Below the pieces are notes generated by a model that ran no database searches, had not been told where the DNA came from, and was given only the letters and a program-made list of their open reading frames with translations. 64,000 nucleotides of DNA, taken from positions 62,001 through 126,000 of the forward strand of contig NZ_CACSJO010000016.1 in the NCBI RefSeq assembly GCF_902706195.1, in the 5' to 3' direction. The translations under genes and the position numbers were made by a program. Origin of the DNA: Novosphingobium sp. 18050. GTDB lineage: Bacteria > Pseudomonadota > Alphaproteobacteria > Sphingomonadales > Sphingomonadaceae. Below, piece by piece: positions 18,350 through 26,243 of the stretch. Within the stretch, counting starts at the first letter, position 1. Every line of letters starts with the position of its first letter.

Positions 18350-19065
18350 CACAGAAGCCATTCGAAGGACAGGTCGCACTGGTAACCGGCGCTAGCCGGG
18401 GCATCGGCGCGGCCACGGCCGCCGCCCTGGCTGCTCAGGGCGCGCATGTCGTGCTGACCGGGCGCGACACCAAGGCGCTCGAAGCAGTCGAGGACGCGAT
18501 CTTTCAGGCCGGCGGTTCGGCCACGATCGCCCCTGTCGATCTCGTCGAGCCGGACGGCATCGCCCGCCTTGCCACTGCCCTGTCGCAGCGCTGGGGCAAG
18601 CTCGACATCATGGTCGTCAACGCGGCGATCCTGCCTGAACTGACCAGCGTTGCGGACATCGACCAGCGCGCCTTCAACAAGGCGCTGACCACCAACGTCC
18701 TTGCCACGCAGGCGCTGATCGCCAACTTCGACCCCCTGCTACGCAAGAGCGGCAACGCCCGCGTAATCGGCATGACCACCACGGTCGCGCAGGCGCCCCG
18801 CGCCTATTGGGGCGCCTACGGGGCCACCAAGGCCGCCTTCGAGGTTCTGCTGGACTGCTACGCACAGGAAACGGCCAAGATTTCGAAGATTCGAGTCGCT
18901 ATCGTCAATCCCGGTGCTACTCGCACCGCCATGCGCGCAAGGGCTTATCCCGGCGAGGCGCCGGCGTCGGTAAAACCGCCCGAAGTGGTTGCCGATCGGC
19001 TGATTTCCTTGCTGACAGAGGACTTTATGACAGGACACCGGGAAACCGTTAACCAGTCATCGTAA
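18346..19065 (+). CDS. Short-chain dehydrogenase/reductase
   Basis: A 239-residue SDR oxidoreductase. Cofactor motif TGASRGIGAA (residues 13-22), NAAI in the fourth strand, and the catalytic pair in YGATKAAFE. The likely start is GTG at 18346, sharing GTGA with the purF stop; this makes it translationally coupled to purF. The pairing of purF with an SDR is seen in related sphingomonads as far as I recall, but the substrate is unknown. The ending (MTGHRETVNQSS) is shorter than in many SDRs but not truncated. Confidence 0.9.
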   Translation: MTQKPFEGQVALVTGASRGIGAATAAALAAQGAHVVLTGRDTKALEAVEDAIFQAGGSATIAPVDLVEPDGIARLATALSQRWGKLDIMVVNAAILPELTSVADIDQRAFNKALTTNVLATQALIANFDPLLRKSGNARVIGMTTTVAQAPRAYWGAYGATKAAFEVLLDCYAQETAKISKIRVAIVNPGATRTAMRARAYPGEAPASVKPPEVVADRLISLLTEDFMTGHRETVNQSS

Positions 19066-19148
19066 TCCGAAGGTAACCCCAAACTGGGACACATGGTGAC
19101 GAATCGGTGCCGAAAATGCGCACCGTGCCTAGAAAGCGCGAGGTCGCC

Positions 19149-19499
19149 ATGGTCCACACCCAGCAGGAACGATACGAGGCAGCTGCCCAGGAAGATCGCA
19201 GCGCACCGCGCCTGCGGATTTCCATCCCCGCATCGCTCAGGCCCTCGGGTTCCAAGGGGTTCCAGACGGCAGTGCGCGATCTTTCGCTGTCCGGCTTCTC
19301 CGCAACCGCAATGACCCGCGTGCCTCCCCGCACGAACTGCTGGCTGACACTGCCGGGCAAGGACACGGTTTCTGCCAAAGTGGTATGGTGGGACAACGGC
19401 CTGGTCGGCTGCGCCTTCGACCAACTGCTCGACCCGGTCGAACTGGAAACGATCCTTGCGCGCTGGAACGGCGACAGTCGCTACAGCCGAAGGGCCTGA
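19149..19499 (+). CDS. PilZ-domain protein
   Basis: A 116-residue single-domain PilZ protein, a likely cyclic-di-GMP receptor. Both binding motifs are present: RxxxR in RSAPRLRI near residue 18 and DxSxxG in RDLSLSGFSA near 45; WWDNGLVGCAF follows as the usual PilZ strand. ATG at 19149 has GAGG 5 nt upstream; codons at 19107 (GTG) and 19116 (ATG) are possible longer starts. It has no output domain, so it would act through a partner. It ends just before the inverted repeat at 19562. Confidence 0.85.
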   Translation: MVHTQQERYEAAAQEDRSAPRLRISIPASLRPSGSKGFQTAVRDLSLSGFSATAMTRVPPRTNCWLTLPGKDTVSAKVVWWDNGLVGCAFDQLLDPVELETILARWNGDSRYSRRA

Positions 19500-19561
19500 A
19501 TTAGCTGCAATCGGGATCGTCCCCTACAGTTCGTCCACCTGCTTTTTTGGCCCCTTTATTT

Positions 19562-19636
19562 GTCATTACGATCATAGCGAAGCACCCCAGGGCGGCGTAA
19601 TGCTGCCCTGGGGTGCTTCGCTATGATCGCAATGAC
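19562..19636. repeat. Large inverted repeat between convergent genes
   Basis: Two 32-nt arms (19562-19593 and 19605-19636) are complementary except for one A/C position, with an 11-nt loop GGCGTAATGCT. The arms contain AGCACCCCAGGGC and its complement, flanked by GTCATT / AATGAC. It lies between the stops of the convergent PilZ gene and the M56 peptidase gene. It could act as a bidirectional terminator, although no T-run follows, or be a copy of a dispersed palindromic element. Confidence 0.85.
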
Positions 19637-19648
19637 GAGGGTAGCGGA

Positions 19649-21337
19649 TCAGCTACCGCGCACTTCTTTCATCGCATCCGCCAGTTCGCGGTCGAGGTCC
19701 GACAGGATCTCCGCCCGCACCTGAGTATCGAGATCGCGGTTCGAGGCGATGGAAGCCCGCGCACTGCGAATCGCATTCACCGCAGTCTGCTTCGCAGCCT
19801 TGGGCTCGCCTGTGCAGATAACCACGCTCGCCGAAGTGCCGTTGGCTTCGCTGCGCGCCTCGCGGCGGTGGCTGTCGGCCGGGCAATCCTCGTCGAGGAC
19901 CATCTGCCGGATGATCTTCCCCGCGTCGGAGCCGTCGCTGCGCACGATGCTGATTGTGCGGCGCTTTCCATCACTGGAGACCCTTTCCTCCACTTGGGGC
20001 GCGCGCGCCATCGCTTCGGCGGCGCGGCGATCAGCGTCGGCCGCTCGGCGATCAGCATCGGCGGCGCGGCGAGCGTGCTCTTGCGACATGGTGTTCCGGG
20101 GCGCCACTGGCGCTGGCGGCGCAGAGGGCGCGCCAGGAACGGGTGGCATAGGCGGAACCGGGGGAGCAGGAGGCACCGCGCCTGCGACATCCCCCCACGC
20201 CGGCGCTGCCGATACATCCGGTTCTTCGGGGACGTTTGGTGCTTGAAGAGCTTCCGAAACCTGGGGGCCCGCGCGCATTTCCGCATTGATGGAAGACGGC
20301 GCTGCAGGAGTTGCCGGCATCGCCGGGACCTCAGGCGCATCGGCCTCATCCATCGCGGCGTAGCTGACTGTGGCGGTCGCCGGCACGGCGACGACAGCCA
20401 GCGCGAACAGACTGCGGGCCAGCACGCGCCGCGCGGGCGTCACGTCCTTGCGGGCCAGTGCTTTCAGCCGGTGGATTATCGGCTTCTCGCCCGAAAGCGG
20501 CCCGGCCATCGGCGCTGCAAGCCCAAGGCGGGTGCCGCCCGCCAGTGAGGCGATAAGGCGGCCATACCGCGCGCGTTCCTCGCGGCTGCGGCCCAGCATG
20601 ACCCGCGCATCGCAGGCAGCCTCCTGGTCGGAGCGCACGGCGCGCCAGCCTGCCCAGCCCAGCGGATTGAACCAGTGGAGCGCAAACAGCGGCTGCATCG
20701 CGATCAGCGCCAGCAGATCGCCGCCGGCGTGGTGCTCCATCTCGTGCGCGATGGCGAAGTCCGATGTCTCGGAGTCCTCGTCCGCGAGGAAGCCCATCGG
20801 CAGCGCCACTACCTTGTCAGTGACACCGAATGCCAGCGGCGCGGTTATCGCTGGACTCTCGACGATACGCACCGCGCCTGAGCGCGCCACCAGACGCGCG
20901 CCTTCCAGCAGGTCGCGTCGCATCCAGCGATAGGTAACCGTCCGCCAGAGCAGGAAAAGCACTGCGCCGCCCAGCCAGACGCTCAGGGCCAGCGTAGTCC
21001 AAGGCACCTGCTCCAGCAGGCCCGGCTCCGCCACGAGCGGCGCTGCGCTCATGGGAGCCTCGATAGGTACGTAGCCCCCGGCAGCAATTGCCTCAACCGG
21101 CGCGGCAACGTGCGTCCCGGCAGCCGAGGCGGTGACAGGCTCAACCCCGAACCGGATTGAAGGCAGCAACCCGCGCGGCAGGGCCAGCGGCGGCAGCACC
21201 AAACGGATCATCGGCAGCGCCCACAACGCATACGCTGCGCCTGGTCCGAACCAGCGCGCCACCGGGCGACGGGCGGCAAGCACGAGCGCCATCAGCGCGC
21301 CGGTGGCAACGAGCGTATCGGTCAGCCATTCGATCAT
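19649..21337 (-). CDS. BlaR1/MecR1-like M56 membrane peptidase
   Basis: A 562-residue sensor-protease. The N-terminal half has three to four membrane helices (LVATGALMALVLAARRPVA; LSVWLGGAVLFLLW; SLFALAVVAVPATATVSYAA near residue 300) and the M56 zinc site HEMEH at H198-H202. The C-terminal part, where BlaR1 has a penicillin-sensor domain, is instead Pro/Ala-rich (PPAPPVPPMPPVPG), then a charged tandem repeat (RRAADAD twice, RRAAEAM once), then a conserved-looking helical tail with DCPADSHRREARSE. So the signal sensed is unknown and unlikely to be a beta-lactam by the classical route. Its start overlaps the blaI-like stop by 4 nt. Confidence 0.88.
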   Translation of the reverse strand: MIEWLTDTLVATGALMALVLAARRPVARWFGPGAAYALWALPMIRLVLPPLALPRGLLPSIRFGVEPVTASAAGTHVAAPVEAIAAGGYVPIEAPMSAAPLVAEPGLLEQVPWTTLALSVWLGGAVLFLLWRTVTYRWMRRDLLEGARLVARSGAVRIVESPAITAPLAFGVTDKVVALPMGFLADEDSETSDFAIAHEMEHHAGGDLLALIAMQPLFALHWFNPLGWAGWRAVRSDQEAACDARVMLGRSREERARYGRLIASLAGGTRLGLAAPMAGPLSGEKPIIHRLKALARKDVTPARRVLARSLFALAVVAVPATATVSYAAMDEADAPEVPAMPATPAAPSSINAEMRAGPQVSEALQAPNVPEEPDVSAAPAWGDVAGAVPPAPPVPPMPPVPGAPSAPPAPVAPRNTMSQEHARRAADADRRAADADRRAAEAMARAPQVEERVSSDGKRRTISIVRSDGSDAGKIIRQMVLDEDCPADSHRREARSEANGTSASVVICTGEPKAAKQTAVNAIRSARASIASNRDLDTQVRAEILSDLDRELADAMKEVRGS

Positions 21338-21735
21338 GACTTCAGCTCCCTCAGCAGGGCTTCGATCTCGGTGATGTCATCTTCGGTGAGTGCTTCGCTT
21401 TGCGCAAGATGCGCAAAAAGCGGTGCCGCCCGCCCGCCGAACAGGCGGTCCACCAGGCGGCGGCTTTCGGTGCCGACATAGTCGGAACGCGCGATGCGGG
21501 GAGTGTAGAGGAAGCGCTTGCCGTCCGGCTCGGTGCCGACTGCCTGCTTCACCACGAGCCGCGACAACAGCGTCTTGACCGTGGCAAGGCTCCAGCCGCG
21601 CGGGCCGCAGACTTCCTCGCAAACTTCCTGCGCGGTGAGCGGGCTGCGCTGCCACAGCGCTTCCATCACTGTATGTTCGGCTTCGGAAATCCTCTCGGGC
21701 TGTTCGCCAGCCCCTTCGCCAGACTTGTCCGACAT
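21334..21735 (-). CDS. BlaI/MecI/CopY-family transcriptional repressor
   Basis: A 133-residue winged-helix repressor: ISEAEHTVMEALWQRSPLTA (first helices), SLATVKTLLSRLVVKQAVG (recognition helix) and the wing KRFLYTPRIARSDY, followed by a C-terminal dimerisation helix. ATG at 21735 has a perfect GGAGG 5 nt upstream; the in-frame ATG at 21747 overlaps the ribosome site and is less likely. It is co-transcribed with the M56 peptidase, whose job in this family is to cleave the repressor on signal. A palindromic operator sits just upstream, so the pair is probably autoregulated. Confidence 0.9.
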   Translation of the reverse strand: MSDKSGEGAGEQPERISEAEHTVMEALWQRSPLTAQEVCEEVCGPRGWSLATVKTLLSRLVVKQAVGTEPDGKRFLYTPRIARSDYVGTESRRLVDRLFGGRAAPLFAHLAQSEALTEDDITEIEALLRELKS

Positions 21736-21748
21736 CCCGGCCTCCATC

Positions 21749-21780
21749 GTTTACATACGTAATCGACTACGTTTGTAAAC
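21749..21780. promoter_or_regulatory. Palindromic operator of the BlaI-like repressor
   Basis: A 32-bp palindrome: left arm GTTTACATACGTA (21749-21761) and right arm TACGTTTGTAAAC (21768-21780), one mismatch, 6-nt spacer. It holds TACA/TGTA half-sites of the kind bound by BlaI/MecI dimers, and lies directly before the repressor's ribosome site. Its AT content contrasts with the GC-rich surroundings. Confidence 0.75.
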
Positions 21781-21805
21781 ATGAACGCCGGGTGAATGCG
21801 GCGGG

Positions 21806-22393
21806 TCAGGCTTTCTTAAGCGCGAGACTTAGCTGGATCAGGAAAACGGCGCGCACGGTGAGGCTGATCGCGACGACCATGGCCAGAAAAGCCAGTCCCG
21901 CCACCGGGCCGGAGAACAGCAGGACAAGCCCGAGCACCACGTCCAGCACACCCATGAACAGCCGCCAGCCGCGGTCGTGAAGGGCCTTGAGGGCAAAGGC
22001 GATCTGGAATGCACCTGCGATCACCAGCCACACGCCGATCGCCCATACCAGCGACAATGCGCCCGCCACCGGGTCGACGATCGCGAAGATGCCCGCCAGC
22101 AGCGCGAGGGCGCCGAGCAGGATTTCCGTCCAGCGCGCGCGCGTGGAAAGCGTGGTCCACCCCGCCGCGATGGCGGCCACGCCGTAGACGACCAGCACGA
22201 CGCCGAGCAGCAGCCCGGTGGCAACTCCGGCGACCAGCGGATTGACCAGCACGATCAGCGCCACGAGCAGCAGCAACACGCCGTAGCCCATGATCCAGCC
22301 CCAGGGATTGCCGGGAGCGCGGTTCATCGAGCGGACGAGCGGGTCGCTCTCCACATGGGGGTCCAGCAACGGGTCGAGCGTGGTGCGTTCCAT
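21806..22393 (-). CDS. HdeD-family (DUF308) membrane protein
   Basis: A 195-residue integral membrane protein with six hydrophobic helices in pairs (for example WIMGYGVLLLLVALIVLVNP, GLLLGVVLVVYGVAAIAAGW, LLGALALLAGIFAIVDPVAG, MGVLDVVLGLVLLFSGPVAG). The repeated GxxLLxxGxxxLxxP pattern is the HdeD signature, known in E. coli for acid resistance at high cell density. AAGGAAC 8 nt before the ATG serves as ribosome site. It stands between the sdhA terminator and the blaI operator; own promoter likely. Function in this organism unproven. Confidence 0.85.
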   Translation of the reverse strand: MERTTLDPLLDPHVESDPLVRSMNRAPGNPWGWIMGYGVLLLLVALIVLVNPLVAGVATGLLLGVVLVVYGVAAIAAGWTTLSTRARWTEILLGALALLAGIFAIVDPVAGALSLVWAIGVWLVIAGAFQIAFALKALHDRGWRLFMGVLDVVLGLVLLFSGPVAGLAFLAMVVAISLTVRAVFLIQLSLALKKA

Positions 22394-22451
22394 CGGCGAA
22401 GTTCCTTTGCAGCGAATTACCCCTACAAATGCATGGAACTCCCGCCAGTTC

Positions 22452-22473
22452 CTGCCTGACCTCGTTCAGGCAG
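22452..22473. repeat. Short perfect hairpin upstream of the HdeD-like gene
   Basis: CTGCCTGA and TCAGGCAG, 8-bp perfect stem with a 6-nt loop. It lies between the sdhA terminator and the HdeD-like gene start, in the promoter/leader region of the latter. No protein is known from sequence to bind it. Confidence 0.45.
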
Positions 22474-22480
22474 ACCCACG

Positions 22481-22515
22481 AAAAAGGGCGGCGCACCCTT
22501 GCCGGTGCGCCGCCC
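22481..22515 (-). terminator. Rho-independent terminator after sdhA
   Basis: A 12-bp perfect stem (GGGCGGCGCACC with GGTGCGCCGCCC, 6-nt loop) is followed on the minus strand by five T residues. It lies 32 nt downstream of the sdhA stop and marks the end of the sdhCDA transcript. Confidence 0.9.
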
Positions 22516-22547
22516 TCCTCTCGTTGTTCAGGTGCCGATGCGGCGTA

Positions 22548-24368
22548 TCAGTACACGCGGGCCTTGGGCTTGATGTACTCGACGTCGTCGGTGAGCGTGA
22601 ATTCGTGGACCGGGCGATAGTCGATCTTCACTTCGCCGCCCTTGCCGCCCCAGCCGTTGAACCAGGCTGCGGTGTGCTTCATCCAGTTCACATCGTCGCG
22701 GGTCGGATAATCCTCGTGCGCGTGAGCGCCGCGGCTTTCCTGGCGATTCTGTGCGCCGTGGAGCGTGACGGTGGCCTGCGAGATCAGGTTGTCCAGTTCC
22801 ATCGTCTCGACGAGGTCGGAGTTCCAGATCAGGCCGGTGTCGGTGACATGCACGTCCTGGAACTTCTCATAAGTCCTGGCGAGCTTTTCCTTGCCTTCGA
22901 CCATCAGCTCATCGGTACGGAACACCGCCGCGTGAAGCGACATGGTGCGCTGCATCTCGGTGCGGATTTCCGCCGTCGGCGTGCCGCCCTTGGCATTGCG
23001 GAAGTGGTCCAGACGCGTGAGCGCCAGGTCTGCCGAATCCTTGGGCAGTTCGGCCTGGGCCGCGCCGGGCTTGACGATGTCGCGCAGGCGGTGGCCGGTT
23101 GCACGGCCGAACACCACGAGATCGATCAGCGAGTTCGAACCAAGGCGGTTGGCGCCGTGGACCGAAACGCAGGCCGCTTCGCCCACTGCGAACAGGCCCG
23201 GAACGACCGTCTCGGGGTTGCCGTCGGCGCCGATGGTCATGACTTCGCCGTGATAGTTCGTCGGAATACCGCCCATGTTGTAGTGGACGGTGGGAACCAC
23301 GGGAAGCGGCTGGCGGGTCAGGTCGACACCGGCAAAGATCTTGCCGCTCTCGGTGATGCCCGGAAGACGCTCGCCCAGCACCTTGGAATCGATGTGATCG
23401 AGGTGCAGGTAGATATGGTCCTTGTGCGGGCCGACGCCGCGGCCTTCACGGATTTCCAGCGCCATCGAGCGCGACACGACGTCACGGCTGGCGAGATCCT
23501 TGGCCGAAGGTGCATAGCGCTCCATGAAGCGCTCGCCCTCGGAGTTCGTCAGGTAGCCGCCCTCGCCGCGTGCGCCCTCGGTGATGAGAACGCCGGCGCC
23601 GTAGATGCCGGTCGGGTGGAACTGAACGAATTCCATGTCCTGCAGCGGCAGGCCGGCGCGCAGCACCATGCCGCCGCCATCACCCGTGCAGGTGTGGGCC
23701 GAAGTCGCAGTGAAGTACGAACGGCCGTAGCCGCCCGTCGCCAGCACAACGGCCTGCGAACGGAAACGGTGCAGCGTACCATCGTCCATGCACAGCGCGA
23801 TCACGCCGCGGCATACCGGAACGCCGTCCGGGCCGGGTTCCATGATGAGGTCGATCGCGAAGTATTCGATGTAGAAGTCGGCGGCGTACTTCAGCGACTG
23901 CTGATACAGCGCGTGCAGCATGGCGTGGCCGGTACGGTCCGCGGCGGCGCAGGTGCGCTGCACCGGCGGGCCTTCGCCCATGTTCTGCATGTGGCCGCCG
24001 AAGGGGCGCTGGTAGATCGTGCCGTCGGGATTGCGGCTGAAGGGCACGCCTGCGTGCTCCAGCTCATAAACGGCCTGCGGGGCTTCGCGCACCATGTACT
24101 CGATGGCGTCCTGGTCGCCCAGCCAGTCCGAACCCTTGACGGTGTCGAACATGTGCCAGGTCCAGTGGTCCGGCGAGTTGTTCTGCAGCGAGGCGGCAAT
24201 GCCGCCCTGCGCCGCGACGGTGTGCGAGCGGGTCGGGAAGACCTTGGTGATGCACGCGGTCTTGAGGCCGGCTTCGGCCGAACCCATGGTGGCGCGCAGG
24301 CCCGAACCGCCAGCACCCACGACGACGGTGTCGTAGAGGTGGTCGATGATCTTGTAGGCGGCGGACAT
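22548..24368 (-). CDS. sdhA: Succinate dehydrogenase flavoprotein subunit
   Basis: The 606-residue catalytic subunit of respiratory complex II, oxidising succinate to fumarate. FAD-binding Rossmann motif [14 protein letters not shown] (15-28), the covalent-FAD histidine H49 in [14 protein letters not shown], the active-site region [21 protein letters not shown], and the capping-domain arginine region [13 protein letters not shown] are all seen. ATG at 24368 overlaps the sdhD stop (TGATG), so sdhC-sdhD-sdhA form one operon. The usual fourth gene sdhB does not follow: a strong terminator comes 32 nt after the stop. Confidence 0.98.
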   Translation of the reverse strand: MSAAYKIIDHLYDTVVVGAGGSGLRATMGSAEAGLKTACITKVFPTRSHTVAAQGGIAASLQNNSPDHWTWHMFDTVKGSDWLGDQDAIEYMVREAPQAVYELEHAGVPFSRNPDGTIYQRPFGGHMQNMGEGPPVQRTCAAADRTGHAMLHALYQQSLKYAADFYIEYFAIDLIMEPGPDGVPVCRGVIALCMDDGTLHRFRSQAVVLATGGYGRSYFTATSAHTCTGDGGGMVLRAGLPLQDMEFVQFHPTGIYGAGVLITEGARGEGGYLTNSEGERFMERYAPSAKDLASRDVVSRSMALEIREGRGVGPHKDHIYLHLDHIDSKVLGERLPGITESGKIFAGVDLTRQPLPVVPTVHYNMGGIPTNYHGEVMTIGADGNPETVVPGLFAVGEAACVSVHGANRLGSNSLIDLVVFGRATGHRLRDIVKPGAAQAELPKDSADLALTRLDHFRNAKGGTPTAEIRTEMQRTMSLHAAVFRTDELMVEGKEKLARTYEKFQDVHVTDTGLIWNSDLVETMELDNLISQATVTLHGAQNRQESRGAHAHEDYPTRDDVNWMKHTAAWFNGWGGKGGEVKIDYRPVHEFTLTDDVEYIKPKARVY

Positions 24369-24757
24369 CAGGCGTGGGCTCCCAGCGCGAGGCGAACGAT
24401 GCAGAACACGCCGAAGGCGATCCCTGCGCAGGCGGCGAGGTTCAGTGCAGCGATGCAGGCGAACTTGTTGCCGTGCTCGTGGACATAGTCCTCGACCAGA
24501 ACCTGGAGGCCCAGGCGGGCATGCCAGAAGGTGGTGATCACCAGCAGGATCATCGCCACGGCCGGGACCGGACGTGCGATCCATTCGACCATGGTGACGT
24601 AGCTGTAGTCCGGCAGCAGCACGAGCGAGACTGCCAGGAACAGGACGGTCAGCAGGTTGCCGATCGAAGTGAAGCGCTGCAGCAGCCAGTGATGAACGAC
24701 GCCGCCCTTGGCCGCGCCGAGGCCGCGTACGCGGCCGATGGAAGTTCCGTTACCCAT
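24368..24757 (-). CDS. sdhD: Succinate dehydrogenase membrane anchor subunit
   Basis: A 129-residue hydrophobic anchor with three membrane helices: [40 protein letters not shown] and [20 protein letters not shown]. The heme and quinone-site residues fit [17 protein letters not shown] (His and the Asp-Tyr pair). It anchors the SdhA/SdhB dimer and helps pass electrons to ubiquinone. It starts 12 nt after sdhC and its stop overlaps sdhA's start. Confidence 0.93.
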   Translation of the reverse strand: MGNGTSIGRVRGLGAAKGGVVHHWLLQRFTSIGNLLTVLFLAVSLVLLPDYSYVTMVEWIARPVPAVAMILLVITTFWHARLGLQVLVEDYVHEHGNKFACIAALNLAACAGIAFGVFCIVRLALGAHA

Positions 24758-24769
24758 GTTTCCCTTACC

Positions 24770-25165
24770 TCAGCGAAGCAGCAGGAGCGCCCAGAAGGCG
24801 GCGGTGAGTACGACGCCCAGGATCGGGCAGATGATCGACCACATACGGTTGGTGCGCAGCTCGAAGCCGGCGCCAACGTCCAGCGCGAAGTGACGCAGGC
24901 CGCTCATCATGTGACTGAAGAACGCCCAGGAAATGCCCACCAGCACGATCATGCCAATCCAGGTCGACATCGCCCATTGGAAGGTCGCGTAGGAAGCGGG
25001 GCCTCCAGCGAGTGCGCCGAGCCACCACAGCAGCACGCCAAGGCCCGCGAAGGCCATGCCATCGCCGGTGACGCGGTGCAGGATCGACACGAACATGTGC
25101 GGGCCCCACTTCCAGATCTGGAGGTGCGGCGAAAGCGGACGGTTTTTGGTCCCGGCGTTTGCCAT
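24770..25165 (-). CDS. sdhC: Succinate dehydrogenase cytochrome b556 subunit
   Basis: A 131-residue heme-b anchor subunit. The family signatures are both present: RPLSPHLQIWKW with SILHRVTGDGMAFAGLG at the start, and the heme-ligand motif FSHMMSGLRHFALD. Three membrane helices. ATG at 25165 matches family length; an in-frame codon at 25213 would add 16 residues that do not resemble the family. First gene of the sdhCDA operon; the promoter must lie between 25166 and 25313, in the gap shared with the divergent beta-lactamase gene. Confidence 0.93.
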   Translation of the reverse strand: MANAGTKNRPLSPHLQIWKWGPHMFVSILHRVTGDGMAFAGLGVLLWWLGALAGGPASYATFQWAMSTWIGMIVLVGISWAFFSHMMSGLRHFALDVGAGFELRTNRMWSIICPILGVVLTAAFWALLLLR

Positions 25166-25313
25166 GGCTCTCACTAATCCCTTGCCTGCGGCAGCGCAAC
25201 AAGCTGCCCTCACTGATGCCCCTTAGACAAAATGAGCCATGGTGCAAGTTCCCAAGGCCATCATTGTCGGCCCGTACTGGCCTATCGCATAGCTGCAGCC
25301 TAAAGCAGCGCGC

Positions 25314-26243
25314 ATGAGTCGCACCTCCAGGGCAATCACGCTGGCCGCCGCGCTGGCGCTTTCTTCCATCGCAGCAGACGCGGCAGGCGCCCCGTCGCCC
25401 GGCCGCCCGCAGACCCCGGGGGACAGGACGCAGGCAGTGCTTGCGACCGCCTGCGCGGGCCATGACAAATGGGCCGACCCTGCCCCGCCCGCACGGATTT
25501 TCGGCAATACCTGGTATGTCGGCACCTGCGGCATCTCGGCGATCCTGGTAACCGGCGCCAAGGGCCACATTCTGATCGACGGCGGCGTCGCCAAGGCCGC
25601 CCCGCTCGTCCTGGCGAACATCCGCAAGGCCGGATTCGATCCGAAACAGGTCCGCTGGATCGTCGCCAGCCATGAGCATTTTGACCATGTGGGCGCTCTT
25701 GCCGCACTGCAGCGCGAGACCGGTGCCAAAGTCGCCGCGCTGCCCGCTCAGAAGGCGGTGTTCGAAACCGGCAAGCCAAGCAAGGAGGACCCGCAAGGCG
25801 CGGGCCTCGATTCCATCGCGCCAGTGAAGATCGACCGCGTTCTGAAGGACGGCGCCACAGTCGTGGTCGGCTCCCTCGTCATCACGGCCCACGCGACTCC
25901 CGTCCACGCCCCCGGATCGACAAGCTGGACCTGGCGCTCCTGCGCCTCCACCAGCGATTGCCACAGCATCGCCTATGCCGACAGCACCTCCACTATCTCG
26001 TCGGACGGCTACCGTTTCACCGACCATCCGGACCGAGTCGCGGCGATCCGCCAGGGCCTGCCCAAGATCGCTGCCCTGCCTTGCGATATCCTCCTTACCC
26101 CGCACCCTTCGCAAAGCGCGATGATGGAGCGCTTCGCCGGCACGAAGCCCCTCACCGATACAAGCGCCTGCCGCACCTACGTGACCGCAGCCGAAGACCG
26201 GTTCGCAGCGCGACTCCAGAAAGAAGCGAAAGAAGCACGATGA
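25314..26243 (+). CDS. Subclass B3 metallo-beta-lactamase
   Basis: A 309-residue zinc hydrolase with a signal peptide (ALALSSIAADAAG). Zinc ligands in this protein's numbering are H120, H122, D124 and H125 (SHEHFDHVGA), H198 (ATPVHAPGSTSW) and H264 (LLTPHPSQS), the full B3 set with two zinc sites. The family usually reads TPGHTPG; here Gly before the His is Val197 and the following Thr is Ala. Related B3 enzymes are known from Novosphingobium and other sphingomonads and hydrolyse penicillins, cephalosporins and carbapenems; activity here is inferred. Its stop overlaps prmA's ATG (ATGA), so both genes share a transcript. No mobile element is adjacent, so it looks chromosomal and resident. Confidence 0.9.
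   Translation: MSRTSRAITLAAALALSSIAADAAGAPSPGRPQTPGDRTQAVLATACAGHDKWADPAPPARIFGNTWYVGTCGISAILVTGAKGHILIDGGVAKAAPLVLANIRKAGFDPKQVRWIVASHEHFDHVGALAALQRETGAKVAALPAQKAVFETGKPSKEDPQGAGLDSIAPVKIDRVLKDGATVVVGSLVITAHATPVHAPGSTSWTWRSCASTSDCHSIAYADSTSTISSDGYRFTDHPDRVAAIRQGLPKIAALPCDILLTPHPSQSAMMERFAGTKPLTDTSACRTYVTAAEDRFAARLQKEAKEAR

Noticed and set aside
18346..19065. A longer SDR start at 18253
   Set aside because: It would lie within purF in another frame and add residues unlike the SDR family; the GTG at 18346 gives the normal start before the TGxxxGxG motif.
20030..20080. Tandem repeat in the M56 peptidase gene as a CRISPR or satellite
   Set aside because: The repeat is short (21 nt), two to three copies, in frame, and encodes a heptad charged helix; it is part of the protein.
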